From Paenibacillus luteus (lineage in GTDB: Bacteria; Bacillota; Bacilli; Paenibacillales; Paenibacillaceae): DNA of 64,000 nucleotides. The stretch spans positions 1 to 64,000 of the forward strand of contig NZ_SKCD01000002.1 of assembly GCF_006542765.1 (NCBI RefSeq), in the 5' to 3' direction. A program made the position numbers and the translations under genes. Positions 7,927 to 16,347 of this stretch are shown piece after piece. The stretch's first letter is position 1. Every line of letters begins with the position of its first letter. The notes below the pieces were generated by a model. The model searched no databases, was not told the origin of the DNA, and saw only the letters and a program-made list of their open reading frames with translations.

Positions 7927-10900
7927 TTATTCATATACCTTGAATTCCGAAATCGACCACCAGCTACCAGAGCTTTGCTTCAATGTAACCTTGATATAAC
8001 GGCCTTCCGTTAATGGGAAATTAGAGGTAACGACAGCTCCTGTCCCTTCACCATTGCCTACTGTCCTCCAATTGGTATTGTCGTAGGACATCTCCACAGT
8101 AAATTCTCTTGCATAGTCACTTGTGCTCGCTCCTGAATCCATAACAATATGATTAATCCATTGATTGGAGCCCATGTCAACTGTGAACGATTGACCACTT
8201 GCTTGAGCTGCCCCGCTGCTCCAACGGTTCGTTGTGTTGCCATCCAGTACGTTCGCTGCTGAGCTACCTGCTTCGGTCGAAGATGCAGCAGCTGTCCAGC
8301 CCGTTCTGCTCTTCTCAAGTTCACCGTACACGTTCAGTTCAGAAACCGACCACCAGTTGGATGCTGTGCCTGTTTGAACGACCTTGAGGTAACGAGCAGT
8401 TTGCGGTGCGAAAGTAACAAGAACCGCAGCGCTGCTGCCGGTGCCGCTCGCAACCGTTAACCAAGCTGTGCCGTTCGTTGAAACTTGAATCTGGTATCCT
8501 CTCGGATAATCAGTCGAATTCGGATCCGCATCGATTAATACGCGATTGAACGTCTCGTTCTTACCGAAATCCACTTGATAATATTGACCACTTGCCTGTG
8601 ATACGCCGCTAGCCCACCATGTAGCATGACTTCCATCAATCGCTCTTGCTGGTACATTACCCGTTGCATCAGATGAGGATGCCGTTGCCGTCCAACCATT
8701 TTTATTCAGCATCGGTTCGGAATACACATGAAACTCGGCGATCGACCACCAATCCGGTCCGCTGCCAGTTTGTACGACGCGCACATATTGAGCATATTGC
8801 GGTGCGAAGGTAATCGCTTGCTTCCATCCGAAGCCTTGACCGCTCTTCACTGTCGTCCAAGTGGTTCCGTTGTTAGAGACCTGAACCTGATAGCCTCTCG
8901 GATAATCCCACTTATCGGTAGACTTTGTTTCGAATGAAATCTGATCAAATACTTTCTTTGCACCCATATTCACTTGGAACCATTGACCGCTTGATTGCGC
9001 AGTACCGCTGCTCCAACGAGTCGCTGTGTTCCAATCGAGCGCGTTCGAAGCCGAGCTGCCTGATTCGGAAGATGAAGCAGTTGCCGTCCAGCCCGTTTGA
9101 GCAAGAGGAACGGTCGCCATCCAAGGCTCGCCCTTCGCAAACTTCTTGACCGTATTGATAAAGCTGGTGTTTGGTTGAAAATTACTCGTTCCGAACTGTT
9201 GAAGCTTAGCAGTTATCGTCGATGCAGTATCATTGTTAATTACTGGAATTGGAGCTGAGTTGCTGTTGTATAAGCCCCAGTATCCGCCAACACCTTCATT
9301 CATATCACCTTTGACCTTGTAGGTCCAATTCGTCCATGAGGCATGAATCGCATTAAGCCCGCCCATCCATTTGGACCATACATCATCATAATGATAGAGC
9401 GAATATTCACCAAGCAGCACAGGAATATCCCACTCTTGCTGCTTGGACGCCATCGATTGGAGCTTATCCTCAACCAATGCGTTTTGCGCATTCCAATCTT
9501 TTCCGTTCGGCATATCATAAGGATGCACTTCATATATGACATTGGTCCAGCCTTTGGTGCTCGGTGCAGCTATATTGCCCCAATCGAAGAACGCAGCGAT
9601 ATAAATCGTATGATCAGGGTCAATAGCGCGAACAGCGCCATACAATCGGTCGTAATAATCCGATTTCTGGTTCACATCATCCGTGTCCTCGCCATAGTCA
9701 ATCAACGGCTCGTTCATCAGATCGTAGCCAGCAACAGTCGGGTTGTTCTTGAAACGTGTTGCTATCTTCTGCCAGATGTCCACGACCCAATCCTGATAGG
9801 TCGTATTTGTCCAGAACTCATTAGGGTTCGGACCGAAGCGTCCGCAGCTGCCGAACGGGCAATTGCCACCAGGCAGAATATGCAAATCAAGCAGTACATA
9901 GAGGTTTCTGGAAGCTGCTTCACTAATAAGCCAGTCGATTTTGGTCCAGGCATTGGATTTCCATGTACCATCATCGTTCAACAGCTCATTCCAGCCAATC
10001 GGCAAGCGAATCAAGTTCAACCCCATATCAGCAATGTTATCAAGGTCACTCGTTTGAATCCATGTATCCTGATGTGTCGTAACGAGACTTTCAGCCATTG
10101 CTGCACCAAATCGCTGTTTGTATGCCGAGTTCATAGAGAGATCATCGTTATTGAGATATACATTCATTTCCCCGATCGTCCACCAGCTTGTGGCGATGCC
10201 CGTTTGCGTTATTTTCAAATAACGTGCAGTTACGGCAGGGAAATTAATTGGTGTTGCCTTACGTCTGCCTTGGCCAGTTGCAACCGTTGACCAATTCGTC
10301 CCATCCTTGGATACTTGAACGTTATAGCCCCGAGGGTAGTCCTGCTCAGACGTAGAATTTTTCTCTGTATCAAGAATGATTTGGTTGAATGGAATATTGG
10401 CGCCCATATCGACTTGGAACCACTGACCATTAGCTTGTGCTGCACCTGTTGTCCAGCGAGAGCTTACACTGCCGTCCTTCACATTATTAGGTCCCGCGCT
10501 AGCAGCGCTTGAAGACGCCGTCACTGTCCAGCCTGTCCGCTCTAATGCATTGCTTGAGAAGAGAGAAATATCTGCGATCGACCACCAGCTGGTAGTGCTT
10601 CCTGTTTGTGCGATCCGCACATAACGCATATAGGATGACCACCAGAATTCCGCAACGACAATACGGGAACTCCCGTAAGCGCTTGCATACTTTGTCCAAT
10701 TCACACCATCTGTAGAGCCCAACACCTCATAGCCGCGTGGATAATCGCCAGCAGATGAAGGTCCAGCATCAATGACCACCTTGGAAACATCCTGCCCCGC
10801 ACCCAGATCGATCTGGAACCATTGGCCATAGGCTTGTGCCGTTCCACTCGTCCAACGAGTGTTTACATCACCATCTAGCGCATTAGCAGTCGAAGATCCT

Positions 10901-11577
10901 GAGCCGGTGGATGAGGCTGTTGCCGTAAAACCGCTGTTATTCATCGTAGGATCAGAAAATACGTTGAATTCGGCGACTGACCACCACTTAGCAGCATTCG
11001 TTCCCGTTTGAACAACTCGGATATATTGTCCTACCTGTGGAGTGAACCGAATAACGGTGTTTTGCACAGTACCCGTACCACTCGCAACATCCTTCCAGGC
11101 TACACCATCACTTGATACCTGTACCTGATAGCTTACGGGATAGTCACCACTGAAGCCTGCCGCATTCACATAGATTCTGTTGAAGTAACCGACATAGCCC
11201 ATATTCACCTGAAACCATTGCCCGCTTGTTTGACCGACACCAGTATTCCAACTTGTCGTATTGTCACCGTCGATCGCATTTCCTGCGCTAGTGCTGTTGA
11301 CTGATGAAGTTGCGATCCATCCCGTTCGATCAAATGCAAACTCACCTGTTGGAGACATCCAGTCCTCAAAACTTAGCCAGCCACCCAAATTCGTGCCGCG
11401 GAGATTCACAATATCCCCCGTACCGGAATTTTTCTTAATAAATTTCCCATCTGTTTTCAGGAAGTCACTAGATGTGAATGCGGCATTAGCCGCTTGCGGT
11501 TTCGGGAGAGTGATCAAGAGCTCCATCATGACAGCCAAAGCCAGTACAAGTGACAGCAACCGTTTCTTCTTCATCAT
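7927..11577 (-). CDS. Secreted GH5 endoglucanase/glucanase with six F5/8-type (discoidin/CBM32-like) modules
   Basis: A 1216-residue exported enzyme. The signal peptide is about residues 1-32. The GH5 catalytic domain begins at 53-78 (VNLRGTNLGGWLSFEDWM), is interrupted by three tandem F5/8-type C modules at about 83-475, and resumes at about 484 (AYKQRFGAAMAE, then IADMGLNLIRLPIGW). It carries the acid/base Glu623 in MNEP and the nucleophile Glu724 in LLGEYS. Three more F5/8C modules fill about 826-1216. Each module opens with an (R/Q)TGWTATASSS-like strand, has xxxDG(D/N)xxTRW and YPRGYxVQVSxDG motifs, and ends in WWSIxExxVY. The fold and residues support beta-1,4- or beta-1,3-glucan hydrolysis at the cell exterior; exact substrate is uncertain. 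The ATG follows AAGGAG. A candidate cre site lies about 50 bases upstream. Confidence 0.92.
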   Translation of the reverse strand: MMKKKRLLSLVLALAVMMELLITLPKPQAANAAFTSSDFLKTDGKFIKKNSGTGDIVNLRGTNLGGWLSFEDWMSPTGEFAFDRTGWIATSSVNSTSAGNAIDGDNTTSWNTGVGQTSGQWFQVNMGYVGYFNRIYVNAAGFSGDYPVSYQVQVSSDGVAWKDVASGTGTVQNTVIRFTPQVGQYIRVVQTGTNAAKWWSVAEFNVFSDPTMNNSGFTATASSTGSGSSTANALDGDVNTRWTSGTAQAYGQWFQIDLGAGQDVSKVVIDAGPSSAGDYPRGYEVLGSTDGVNWTKYASAYGSSRIVVAEFWWSSYMRYVRIAQTGSTTSWWSIADISLFSSNALERTGWTVTASSSAASAGPNNVKDGSVSSRWTTGAAQANGQWFQVDMGANIPFNQIILDTEKNSTSEQDYPRGYNVQVSKDGTNWSTVATGQGRRKATPINFPAVTARYLKITQTGIATSWWTIGEMNVYLNNDDLSMNSAYKQRFGAAMAESLVTTHQDTWIQTSDLDNIADMGLNLIRLPIGWNELLNDDGTWKSNAWTKIDWLISEAASRNLYVLLDLHILPGGNCPFGSCGRFGPNPNEFWTNTTYQDWVVDIWQKIATRFKNNPTVAGYDLMNEPLIDYGEDTDDVNQKSDYYDRLYGAVRAIDPDHTIYIAAFFDWGNIAAPSTKGWTNVIYEVHPYDMPNGKDWNAQNALVEDKLQSMASKQQEWDIPVLLGEYSLYHYDDVWSKWMGGLNAIHASWTNWTYKVKGDMNEGVGGYWGLYNSNSAPIPVINNDTASTITAKLQQFGTSNFQPNTSFINTVKKFAKGEPWMATVPLAQTGWTATASSSESGSSASNALDWNTATRWSSGTAQSSGQWFQVNMGAKKVFDQISFETKSTDKWDYPRGYQVQVSNNGTTWTTVKSGQGFGWKQAITFAPQYAQYVRVVQTGSGPDWWSIAEFHVYSEPMLNKNGWTATASSSDATGNVPARAIDGSHATWWASGVSQASGQYYQVDFGKNETFNRVLIDADPNSTDYPRGYQIQVSTNGTAWLTVASGTGSSAAVLVTFAPQTARYLKVVQTGTASNWWSVSELNVYGELEKSRTGWTAAASSTEAGSSAANVLDGNTTNRWSSGAAQASGQSFTVDMGSNQWINHIVMDSGASTSDYAREFTVEMSYDNTNWRTVGNGEGTGAVVTSNFPLTEGRYIKVTLKQSSGSWWSISEFKVYE

Positions 11578-11626
11578 TTTGTCTCCTTTTCATTATGCTA
11601 AGTAGTACAAATCAACCACAACTCTT

Positions 11627-11640
11627 ATAAAGCGTTTACA
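11627..11640 (-). promoter_or_regulatory. Candidate cre (CcpA) site upstream of GH5
   Basis: Minus-strand TGTAAACGCTTTAT agrees with the Bacillus cre consensus TGWAANCGNTNWCA at 12 of 14 positions and lies 50-63 bases before the GH5 start codon. Carbon catabolite repression of the GH5 (and possibly GH3) gene is an inference. Confidence 0.5.
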
Positions 11641-11882
11641 TTTAATTGAACATATATAATCCCCTTTCTTTAATATGCTACTATTCTATCGAATACCGAA
11701 GGCTAAAATCTATTTAGTATATTAGCAATTTTTTATGCACTTTATTGACATTCCTTTCCAATATCCGTAAGAGACTATGCCTTGCTAAAGTTGAAACTTT
11801 AGAACATATTGCTACGGTCACGACATCTCTTTCTATATTTACAATCTTATTGCATATTTTTTATTTTGAAATTAAATATTAA

Positions 11883-11913
11883 ACAGCCCCTCAACCAAGT
11901 TCGTTGAAGGGCT
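11883..11913 (-). terminator. Terminator of the GH43 gene
   Basis: Stem AGCCCTTCAAC / GTTGAGGGGCT with a short loop, 20 bases after the GH43 stop. The minus-strand tail (GTTTAATATT) is moderately T-rich. The rest of the 355-base gap up to the GH5 start holds only the GH5 promoter region and the cre candidate. Confidence 0.7.
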
Positions 11914-11932
11914 ATTTGAATTTTTATCGAGG

Positions 11933-13258
11933 TTAATCAGCAAACGGAATGACGATTATACTCTCCACATTCAGTTCGCCATGACCACCTGTAAAACGAA
12001 TGCGATTGTCCTTCCCAGGCTTTAACACAACGGTGATACTGGCATTTCCAATATTGTCCTGCGCGCTTCCAGTAGATAATGCATTAATGAAGGAGTGATC
12101 CTCACCGTTTACCTTCAAATTTAGCTTAGCTAGACGCTCTTCTGTTGCATACTTAATATGAATGGCAGCTCGGCCTCCTTGTCCGCCGTCAATCCATTCA
12201 AACTCGCAATAGGAGCCTTCGGTGTGCAAGCCTGCTACGATATGCGTACCGTGCTCATTCGTGTCGAGCTTCGCCCCACCGCCCACGCTGCAAGCTGCAG
12301 CCGGATAGTTATGTGAATTTAATTCGGGCGAGAGTGCCGCTCCGACAGGATGAACGCCCTCCTTGGTCTGAACGACGGTGCGGATTGTTCCATCCTCATT
12401 GAAATACAAATAATCGATACAAATGCTTCTTAAATTTCCTTCGCCGGAAATGTCCTGATTATGATAGAACAGATACCATTGCCCCTTGAACTGAGCCACA
12501 GAGCCGTGAGTGGTTGAACAGCCAGTCGGCTCCAGAAAGATACCACGGTACGTCCAAGGACCAAGCGGATGCTCGCTCGTAGCGTATCTCATCCGGTTAT
12601 TCCCTTCCAAATTATCCGCATACGTAAGATAGTACAATCCTTCTCTCTTAAAAACCCATGCCGCCTCATGAAAGTCTTCAAGCCCCACAATTTCCCGCAT
12701 TTCTCCGTTAATCGATACCATATCATCATTCAACTCGCCGCCCTCGCATCTGCTGCCGCCCCCATAATACATATAAGCACGATCATCTTCATCTACGAAC
12801 ACGCAAGGATCAATGAGAGCAAAGCCGCCAAGTCCCGGGACATAGCCCTGATCAGTAAAGCCGCTGGCTGGTTTCTGACTGGTCGCCACACCAATTTTCC
12901 AAGTGTCGTTCCAATTCGATCCGCTCGGATGCGGATAATAGAAATAATAGATCCCATTCTTATAAGCACAATCAGGCGCCCACATAAAACCGCCCTCCGG
13001 TCTGCCCCACGACACATCCTCCGAGCGAAGAATTTCACCTTCATCGACCCAGTTGACCATGTCTTCAGAGGAGAACACATGATATCTGTCCATATAATCA
13101 CAGCCTCTGGCTGGATCCATATCATGAGATGCATAAATATAAACCTTTCCATCTTTCCAAACATGGGCAGATGGATCAGCGGTAAATATCGTTGTAATCA
13201 AAGGATTCCTTGAGGTTGCCTTCGCAATACTTGCTGGTATGCTTTCATTTCTCATCAT
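11933..13258 (-). CDS. GH43 family glycosidase with C-terminal CBM6-like domain (no signal peptide)
   Basis: A 441-residue protein. The GH43 five-bladed propeller runs to about residue 315, with catalytic base Asp28 (FTADPSAHVW), the pKa-modulating Asp150 (LIDPCVFVD) and the acid Glu198 (HEAAWVF). A CBM6-type beta-sandwich occupies about 330-441. GH43 enzymes are typically alpha-L-arabinofuranosidases, beta-xylosidases or exo-galactanases. Without a leader it probably works on imported oligosaccharides. Three consecutive ATGs lie at 13253-13261 behind AGGAGG; the middle one is used here on spacing, and the alternatives differ by one codon. An upstream in-frame GTG/TTG extension precedes the ribosome binding site and is rejected. 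The gene is followed by its own terminator. Confidence 0.9.
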   Translation of the reverse strand: MMRNESIPASIAKATSRNPLITTIFTADPSAHVWKDGKVYIYASHDMDPARGCDYMDRYHVFSSEDMVNWVDEGEILRSEDVSWGRPEGGFMWAPDCAYKNGIYYFYYPHPSGSNWNDTWKIGVATSQKPASGFTDQGYVPGLGGFALIDPCVFVDEDDRAYMYYGGGSRCEGGELNDDMVSINGEMREIVGLEDFHEAAWVFKREGLYYLTYADNLEGNNRMRYATSEHPLGPWTYRGIFLEPTGCSTTHGSVAQFKGQWYLFYHNQDISGEGNLRSICIDYLYFNEDGTIRTVVQTKEGVHPVGAALSPELNSHNYPAAACSVGGGAKLDTNEHGTHIVAGLHTEGSYCEFEWIDGGQGGRAAIHIKYATEERLAKLNLKVNGEDHSFINALSTGSAQDNIGNASITVVLKPGKDNRIRFTGGHGELNVESIIVIPFAD

Positions 13259-13434
13259 CATAATCCTCCTGGATTCATAAATTTCATGGTTAAACAAAAA
13301 ATAACGGAATAGCTCTCATCAGCATAACCCGACCGACCAATCGTTCACCATGAGACGATATTAAATATTCTAGGCGTTTCAAAAACTCAATCTACTTCTC
13401 AAGCCCTTTGAACCGGCAATCAACTATACTTACG

Positions 13435-13471
13435 AAAAAAAGAGCCCAATTCCATAGTGGAATTAAGCCCT
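13435..13471 (-). terminator. Strong terminator after a tiny ORF
   Basis: Minus-strand stem AGGGCTTAATTCCA / TGGAATTGGGCTCT, a 3-base loop, then seven Ts. It lies 18 bases downstream of the stop of the 34-codon ORF at 13489-13593 and is unrelated to the GH43 gene, which starts further left. Confidence 0.85.
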
Positions 13472-13488
13472 TGATGAGTTAAACTATT

Positions 13489-13593
13489 TTAAAAAGCATT
13501 TGGAAGTTTGTCCAGTATAAATTTAACCGTTATTTTCAAATTACCATCAATCACTGCTACACTAAATACGATGATGATAACAATGGATGTCAC
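13489..13593 (-). CDS. Possible 34-residue hydrophobic peptide, unknown
   Basis: From a GTG start the frame reads MTSIVIIIVFSVAVIDG followed by a more polar, Lys-containing tail ending LPNAF. GGGGA lies about 10 bases upstream of the GTG; a second purine run (AAGGGAG) overlaps the GTG and would suit an unusual ATT start three codons later. The N-terminal half could be a short membrane helix. The ORF ends 18 bases before a strong terminator, which argues that the region is transcribed in this direction. No family is recognised, and a chance ORF cannot be excluded. The rest of 13259-13833 shows no other gene. Confidence 0.35.
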   Translation of the reverse strand: MTSIVIIIVFSVAVIDGNLKITVKFILDKLPNAF

Positions 13594-13833
13594 TCCCTTC
13601 GGATCCCCAAGATCACAAACGATCCTACAATTCAGCGAAGTAATATTCCGTATATTTTACCATCTATATAAGTTCAACTAATGATTTTAGACTCAATGAG
13701 CTTCTGGAAGGAAGATTCCATACGGAAGCACAGTCGGTCAATGATAGTCCATTTATAATTTGGAATTTCCTCCATAAATAATCGTGGTTCGTACTCCCGT
13801 CTTCAAACTGCAATTGGTGGATTTCGACGTTCA

Positions 13834-14325
13834 TTACTCTTTTTTCAAGTGAGGTAACCGTTCGCGCACAAACTTCGTTTGCTTTCCCTCATCGGCAGCT
13901 TCGAGCTTATACATCGGTCTGGTAAACCAGAGATCCGATCGGTGAAGCCATTTGGCCATACTCGTGATGGTGCAGCTTCGTTCAAAATCACGCTTGACAT
14001 AAGCCGTAGCCAGAGCAGCGTCCAATTGTGCTTGTCGGGAAGCACAACTTTATGTGGAAGTTTCGATATCATCGTCTGCTCGGGAGTCAACTGTTCAGGA
14101 GTGCCTGTAGAGACATCATCATGAAGCCATCCAACCCTTATATTTATAAAATTGGTTGGAAGTTCTCACCGTTACAGGGTTTTTACAAATCATCTCCGCA
14201 ATTTCGGTCACTGCATTAGCTTCACAGCATGTAAGTAAATCGTTTGATCGCGTTCATATATCCGGCAGCTTTTCTGTTATCTCAGCCGTTTTCCAGTTCC
14301 AGTTAATCTGCTGTTCGTTTTCCAT
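13834..14325 (-). pseudogene. IS630-family transposase remnant (N-terminal part)
   Basis: Frames joined across at least two shifts and one stop read: a helix-turn-helix block (CCEANAVTEIAEM...NPVTVRTS), a linker (HDDVSTGTPEQLTPEQ), then AYVKRDFERSCTITSMAKWLHRSDLWFTRP and KLEAADEGKQ, ending at KKE. The order HTH, linker, LHRxxLxxTRPxYxLxxAD is that of the N-terminal half of IS630/Tc1-like transposases. The DDE catalytic half is missing and no inverted repeats were recognised. It is non-functional and marks past mobile-element activity on the right side of the glycosidase island. Confidence 0.7.
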
Positions 14326-14398
14326 GGTCATCACTTGTCACGAAAATTCAACAGAAATAGCAAAAACGGATGAAACGGATGAAATAGATGTGATAGAT

Positions 14399-14725
14399 GA
14401 GATAGGTCTAAAAATAGATCTAATCTAGCCCAGCGACCCCAAATCAACTGGATATGGCTGGGTTATGGAGAAATAGATCTAATTTTTAGATCTAATCTGG
14501 TGAAAATAGCCAAAATCAATGAAATAGGTCTAAAAAATAGATCTAATCTAGTCCAGTGGACCCAAATCAACTGGATATGGCTGGGTTATGGAGAAATAGA
14601 TCTAATTTTTAGATCTAATCTGGTGAAAATAGCCAAAATCGATGAAATAGGTCTAAAAAATAGATCTAATCTAGTCCAGCGGCCCCAAATCAACTGGATA
14701 TGGCTGTGTTTTGGAGACATAGATA
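14399..14725. repeat. 123-bp tandem repeat, about 2.7 copies
   Basis: The sequence AAATCAACTGGATATGGCTG recurs at 14441, 14564 and 14687, a period of 123 bases, with near-identical flanks (one indel in a poly-A run separates copies 1 and 2 by 122 at their left edge). Each unit contains several copies of the palindrome TAGATCTA, often paired as TAGATCTAATTTTTAGATCTA, which can fold. Because 123 is divisible by three, one frame stays open through the array (14500-14796), but it has no ribosome binding site. No other gene is visible from 14326 to 15000. Confidence 0.9.
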
Positions 14726-15000
14726 AGTTGAACGAAAGAAATGAAGGATATGCGAAGCGAGAAGATCGATCTGGAGAAATGAAGTGTTCGCCTTAGTAGC
14801 CGGATTCTTACCTTTACATGTCTTAGTCATTCTAAGAATCTGGGTGCAACAACGACCCCATAGAATGATTTACTCGCGCAGCGACCACAACGAGAAATTT
14901 TAGTGCAACTTATCTAATACTAATATTAGAAAATAGTTTCATAAGCAGCCAAATCGTTTATGTACATTTAAAAAACATGCTTATGAGAGGTGCTGTTGTT

Positions 15001-15498
15001 ATGAATTCAACTGTCATTACCTTTAGATTTGACGATGATGGAATTATTCCGAATAACCACCAGCTACCGGTACTCCTTTATCTAGGTGCTGCTAAAGACA
15101 AGCCTAGTCAAATGGAAGCTTTGTTTAACTACCACAATTGGAGAAACAGCTGGACCAACGGTGTGTACGATTTTCATCACTATCACAGCAACTCTCATGA
15201 GGTGCTTGGCGTAAAAAGCGGTTCCTCCACCATTCAAGTTGGCGGTGAACTGGGAAAGGCGATCGAGCTCCATGCCGGAGATATTATTTTGCTTCCTGCT
15301 GGTACAGGACATAGACGGCTCAGCGCCAGTCAGGACTTCCAGATCGTCGGCGCATATCCGGATGGCATGGATTATAACCTTAGACGCGGCAAGGAGAGTG
15401 AGCTTCCGCTGGCGTTAGAGGAGATCAGCCAAGTTCCGATTCCCGAGACCGATCCGGTATATGGCTTTGACGGGCCAATGCGCTCTTTGTGGAAATAA
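15001..15498 (+). CDS. Cupin-domain protein (YjlB-like)
   Basis: A 165-residue single-domain cupin. Conserved metal-binding motif 1 appears as HHYHSNSHEVLGVKSG (His residues near 55-62 and Glu in HE), and motif 2 as LHAGDIILLPAGTGHR near 95-112. It resembles B. subtilis YjlB, whose substrate is unknown. The start is the ATG at 15001, preceded by AGAGGTG; an upstream ATG at 14980 overlaps that site. No signal peptide, so cytosolic. It is monocistronic, followed by a terminator shared with the convergent DUF3243 gene. Confidence 0.85.
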   Translation: MNSTVITFRFDDDGIIPNNHQLPVLLYLGAAKDKPSQMEALFNYHNWRNSWTNGVYDFHHYHSNSHEVLGVKSGSSTIQVGGELGKAIELHAGDIILLPAGTGHRRLSASQDFQIVGAYPDGMDYNLRRGKESELPLALEEISQVPIPETDPVYGFDGPMRSLWK

Positions 15499-15506
15499 TC
15501 CGAATG

Positions 15507-15550
15507 AAGAAGAACCCCTGATTTCCATGAAGGAAACCAAGGGTTCTTCT
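15507..15550. terminator. Bidirectional terminator between cupin and DUF3243 genes
   Basis: Long stem AAGAAGAACCC / GGGTTCTTCT with an inner TTTCC/GGAAA stem between two convergent genes. Confidence 0.85.
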
Positions 15551-15567
15551 CATCTGCATCTATCCAA

Positions 15568-15906
15568 TTAAGCCTGAGCTAGCTTTACAAGCAGATGAGA
15601 CAGCTTATGCTGCTCCTGCTCGTTCCCAACCTTCCAAAGCTCCTGCAGCAGCTTTTCTTCGCTATTGCGCGGCTCTTCATTTTCCGCTAGATAACCCGCA
15701 ACCTTCTGTGCAATAAGCGCAAGCTGCTCCTCATTTAAACCGATATTTTCAGCCAGCTCGATCCGCTTGGCAAGATAACCTTTAAATTCCTGAAAATTTT
15801 GCAGGATCTCGTCTTTTTTCCCCTCGTCCATTTTGTCGAGTGCCTGATCGATTTTCCCGAGCTTCAGCTCACCGTCTTTATCCACCACATGATTGATTTC
15901 TGTCAT
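15568..15906 (-). CDS. DUF3243 family protein (YmfJ-like)
   Basis: A 112-residue acidic, helical protein. The C-terminal ~80 residues match the DUF3243 pattern: F-x-x-F-K-G-Y-L near 43, AENIGL...LA.KVAGYLAENEEP, then EKLLQELWKVGNEQEQHKLSHLLVKL. The family (B. subtilis YmfJ, about 85 residues) has no established function. The N-terminal ~30 residues are extra. The start is the second ATG of ATGAGCATG, 7 bases after AAGGAGG; the first ATG touches the site. Confidence 0.85.
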   Translation of the reverse strand: MTEINHVVDKDGELKLGKIDQALDKMDEGKKDEILQNFQEFKGYLAKRIELAENIGLNEEQLALIAQKVAGYLAENEEPRNSEEKLLQELWKVGNEQEQHKLSHLLVKLAQA

Positions 15907-16043
15907 GCTCATTCCTCCTTCACAAAATGCTTTACTTGATATACTTATACCCTTTCCACCGCTTAAATAAACAAAGGACTAGGGAAGCTGCGCGTCATTC
16001 TCCCGAATGACGCACCACGCCACACAATGAAATTCCGTGTGAT

Positions 16044-16082
16044 CAAAAAAAGCCACCGTTCACAAATAAGTGAAGGAGGCTT
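16044..16082 (-). terminator. Terminator of the 16088 gene
   Basis: Minus-strand stem GCCTCCTTCAC / GTGAACGGTGGC followed by seven Ts, just after the stop codon at 16088. A second perfect hairpin GCGTCATTC/GAATGACGC lies further on at 15992-16013. Confidence 0.85.
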
Positions 16083-16087
16083 CGGAT

Positions 16088-16330
16088 TTAGGAATGATTC
16101 GGTTCGGTATCCTCGAGAGGGTTTACTCTTTCCTCTGATACAGGAGCGTAACTATAGATTCGGCTTAATTTAACAACCCTACGATTCGGACGGCGAATGA
16201 CGACGGAGCTTTCATCCCAAGCAACGACGATGCCATGAACATCATTAACTTCCATCCCGTCCCTAACCACCCGAATGGTCTCGCCGCTAACGCGGAACTT
16301 GTCCAACTGCTCTTCGCTAATCAATTCCAT
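16088..16330 (-). CDS. Small protein, unknown function (about 80 residues)
   Basis: Reads MELISEEQLDKFRVSGETI, then a beta-rich stretch with VNDVHGIVVAWDESSVVIRRPNRRVVKLSRIYSY, suggesting a small Sm/SH3-like barrel. No family is assigned. The start is difficult: AGGAGG sits one base before the ATG at 16330, and an in-frame TTG two codons later (16324) has ideal 7-base spacing and may be the real start. A longer 103-codon reading frame is excluded because it runs through a terminator at 16348-16385. Probably cytosolic. Confidence 0.7.
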   Translation of the reverse strand: MELISEEQLDKFRVSGETIRVVRDGMEVNDVHGIVVAWDESSVVIRRPNRRVVKLSRIYSYAPVSEERVNPLEDTEPNHS

Positions 16331-16347
16331 TCCTCCTGTTGTTATGT

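Noticed and set aside
9343..10290. Plus-strand 315-codon frame opposite the GH5 gene
   Set aside because: It is antisense to a clearly coding catalytic domain, has no ribosome binding site and no recognisable motif; it is a frame shadow.
12569..13213. Plus-strand 214-codon frame opposite GH43
   Set aside because: Antisense shadow of the GH43 propeller domain, no ribosome binding site.
14399..14725. CRISPR-like array
   Set aside because: The units are contiguous tandem copies of 123 bases without short repeats and unique spacers, and no cas genes are present.
14500..14796. 98-codon frame across the 123-bp repeat
   Set aside because: It stays open only because the repeat period is divisible by three; no ribosome binding site and no conservation evidence.
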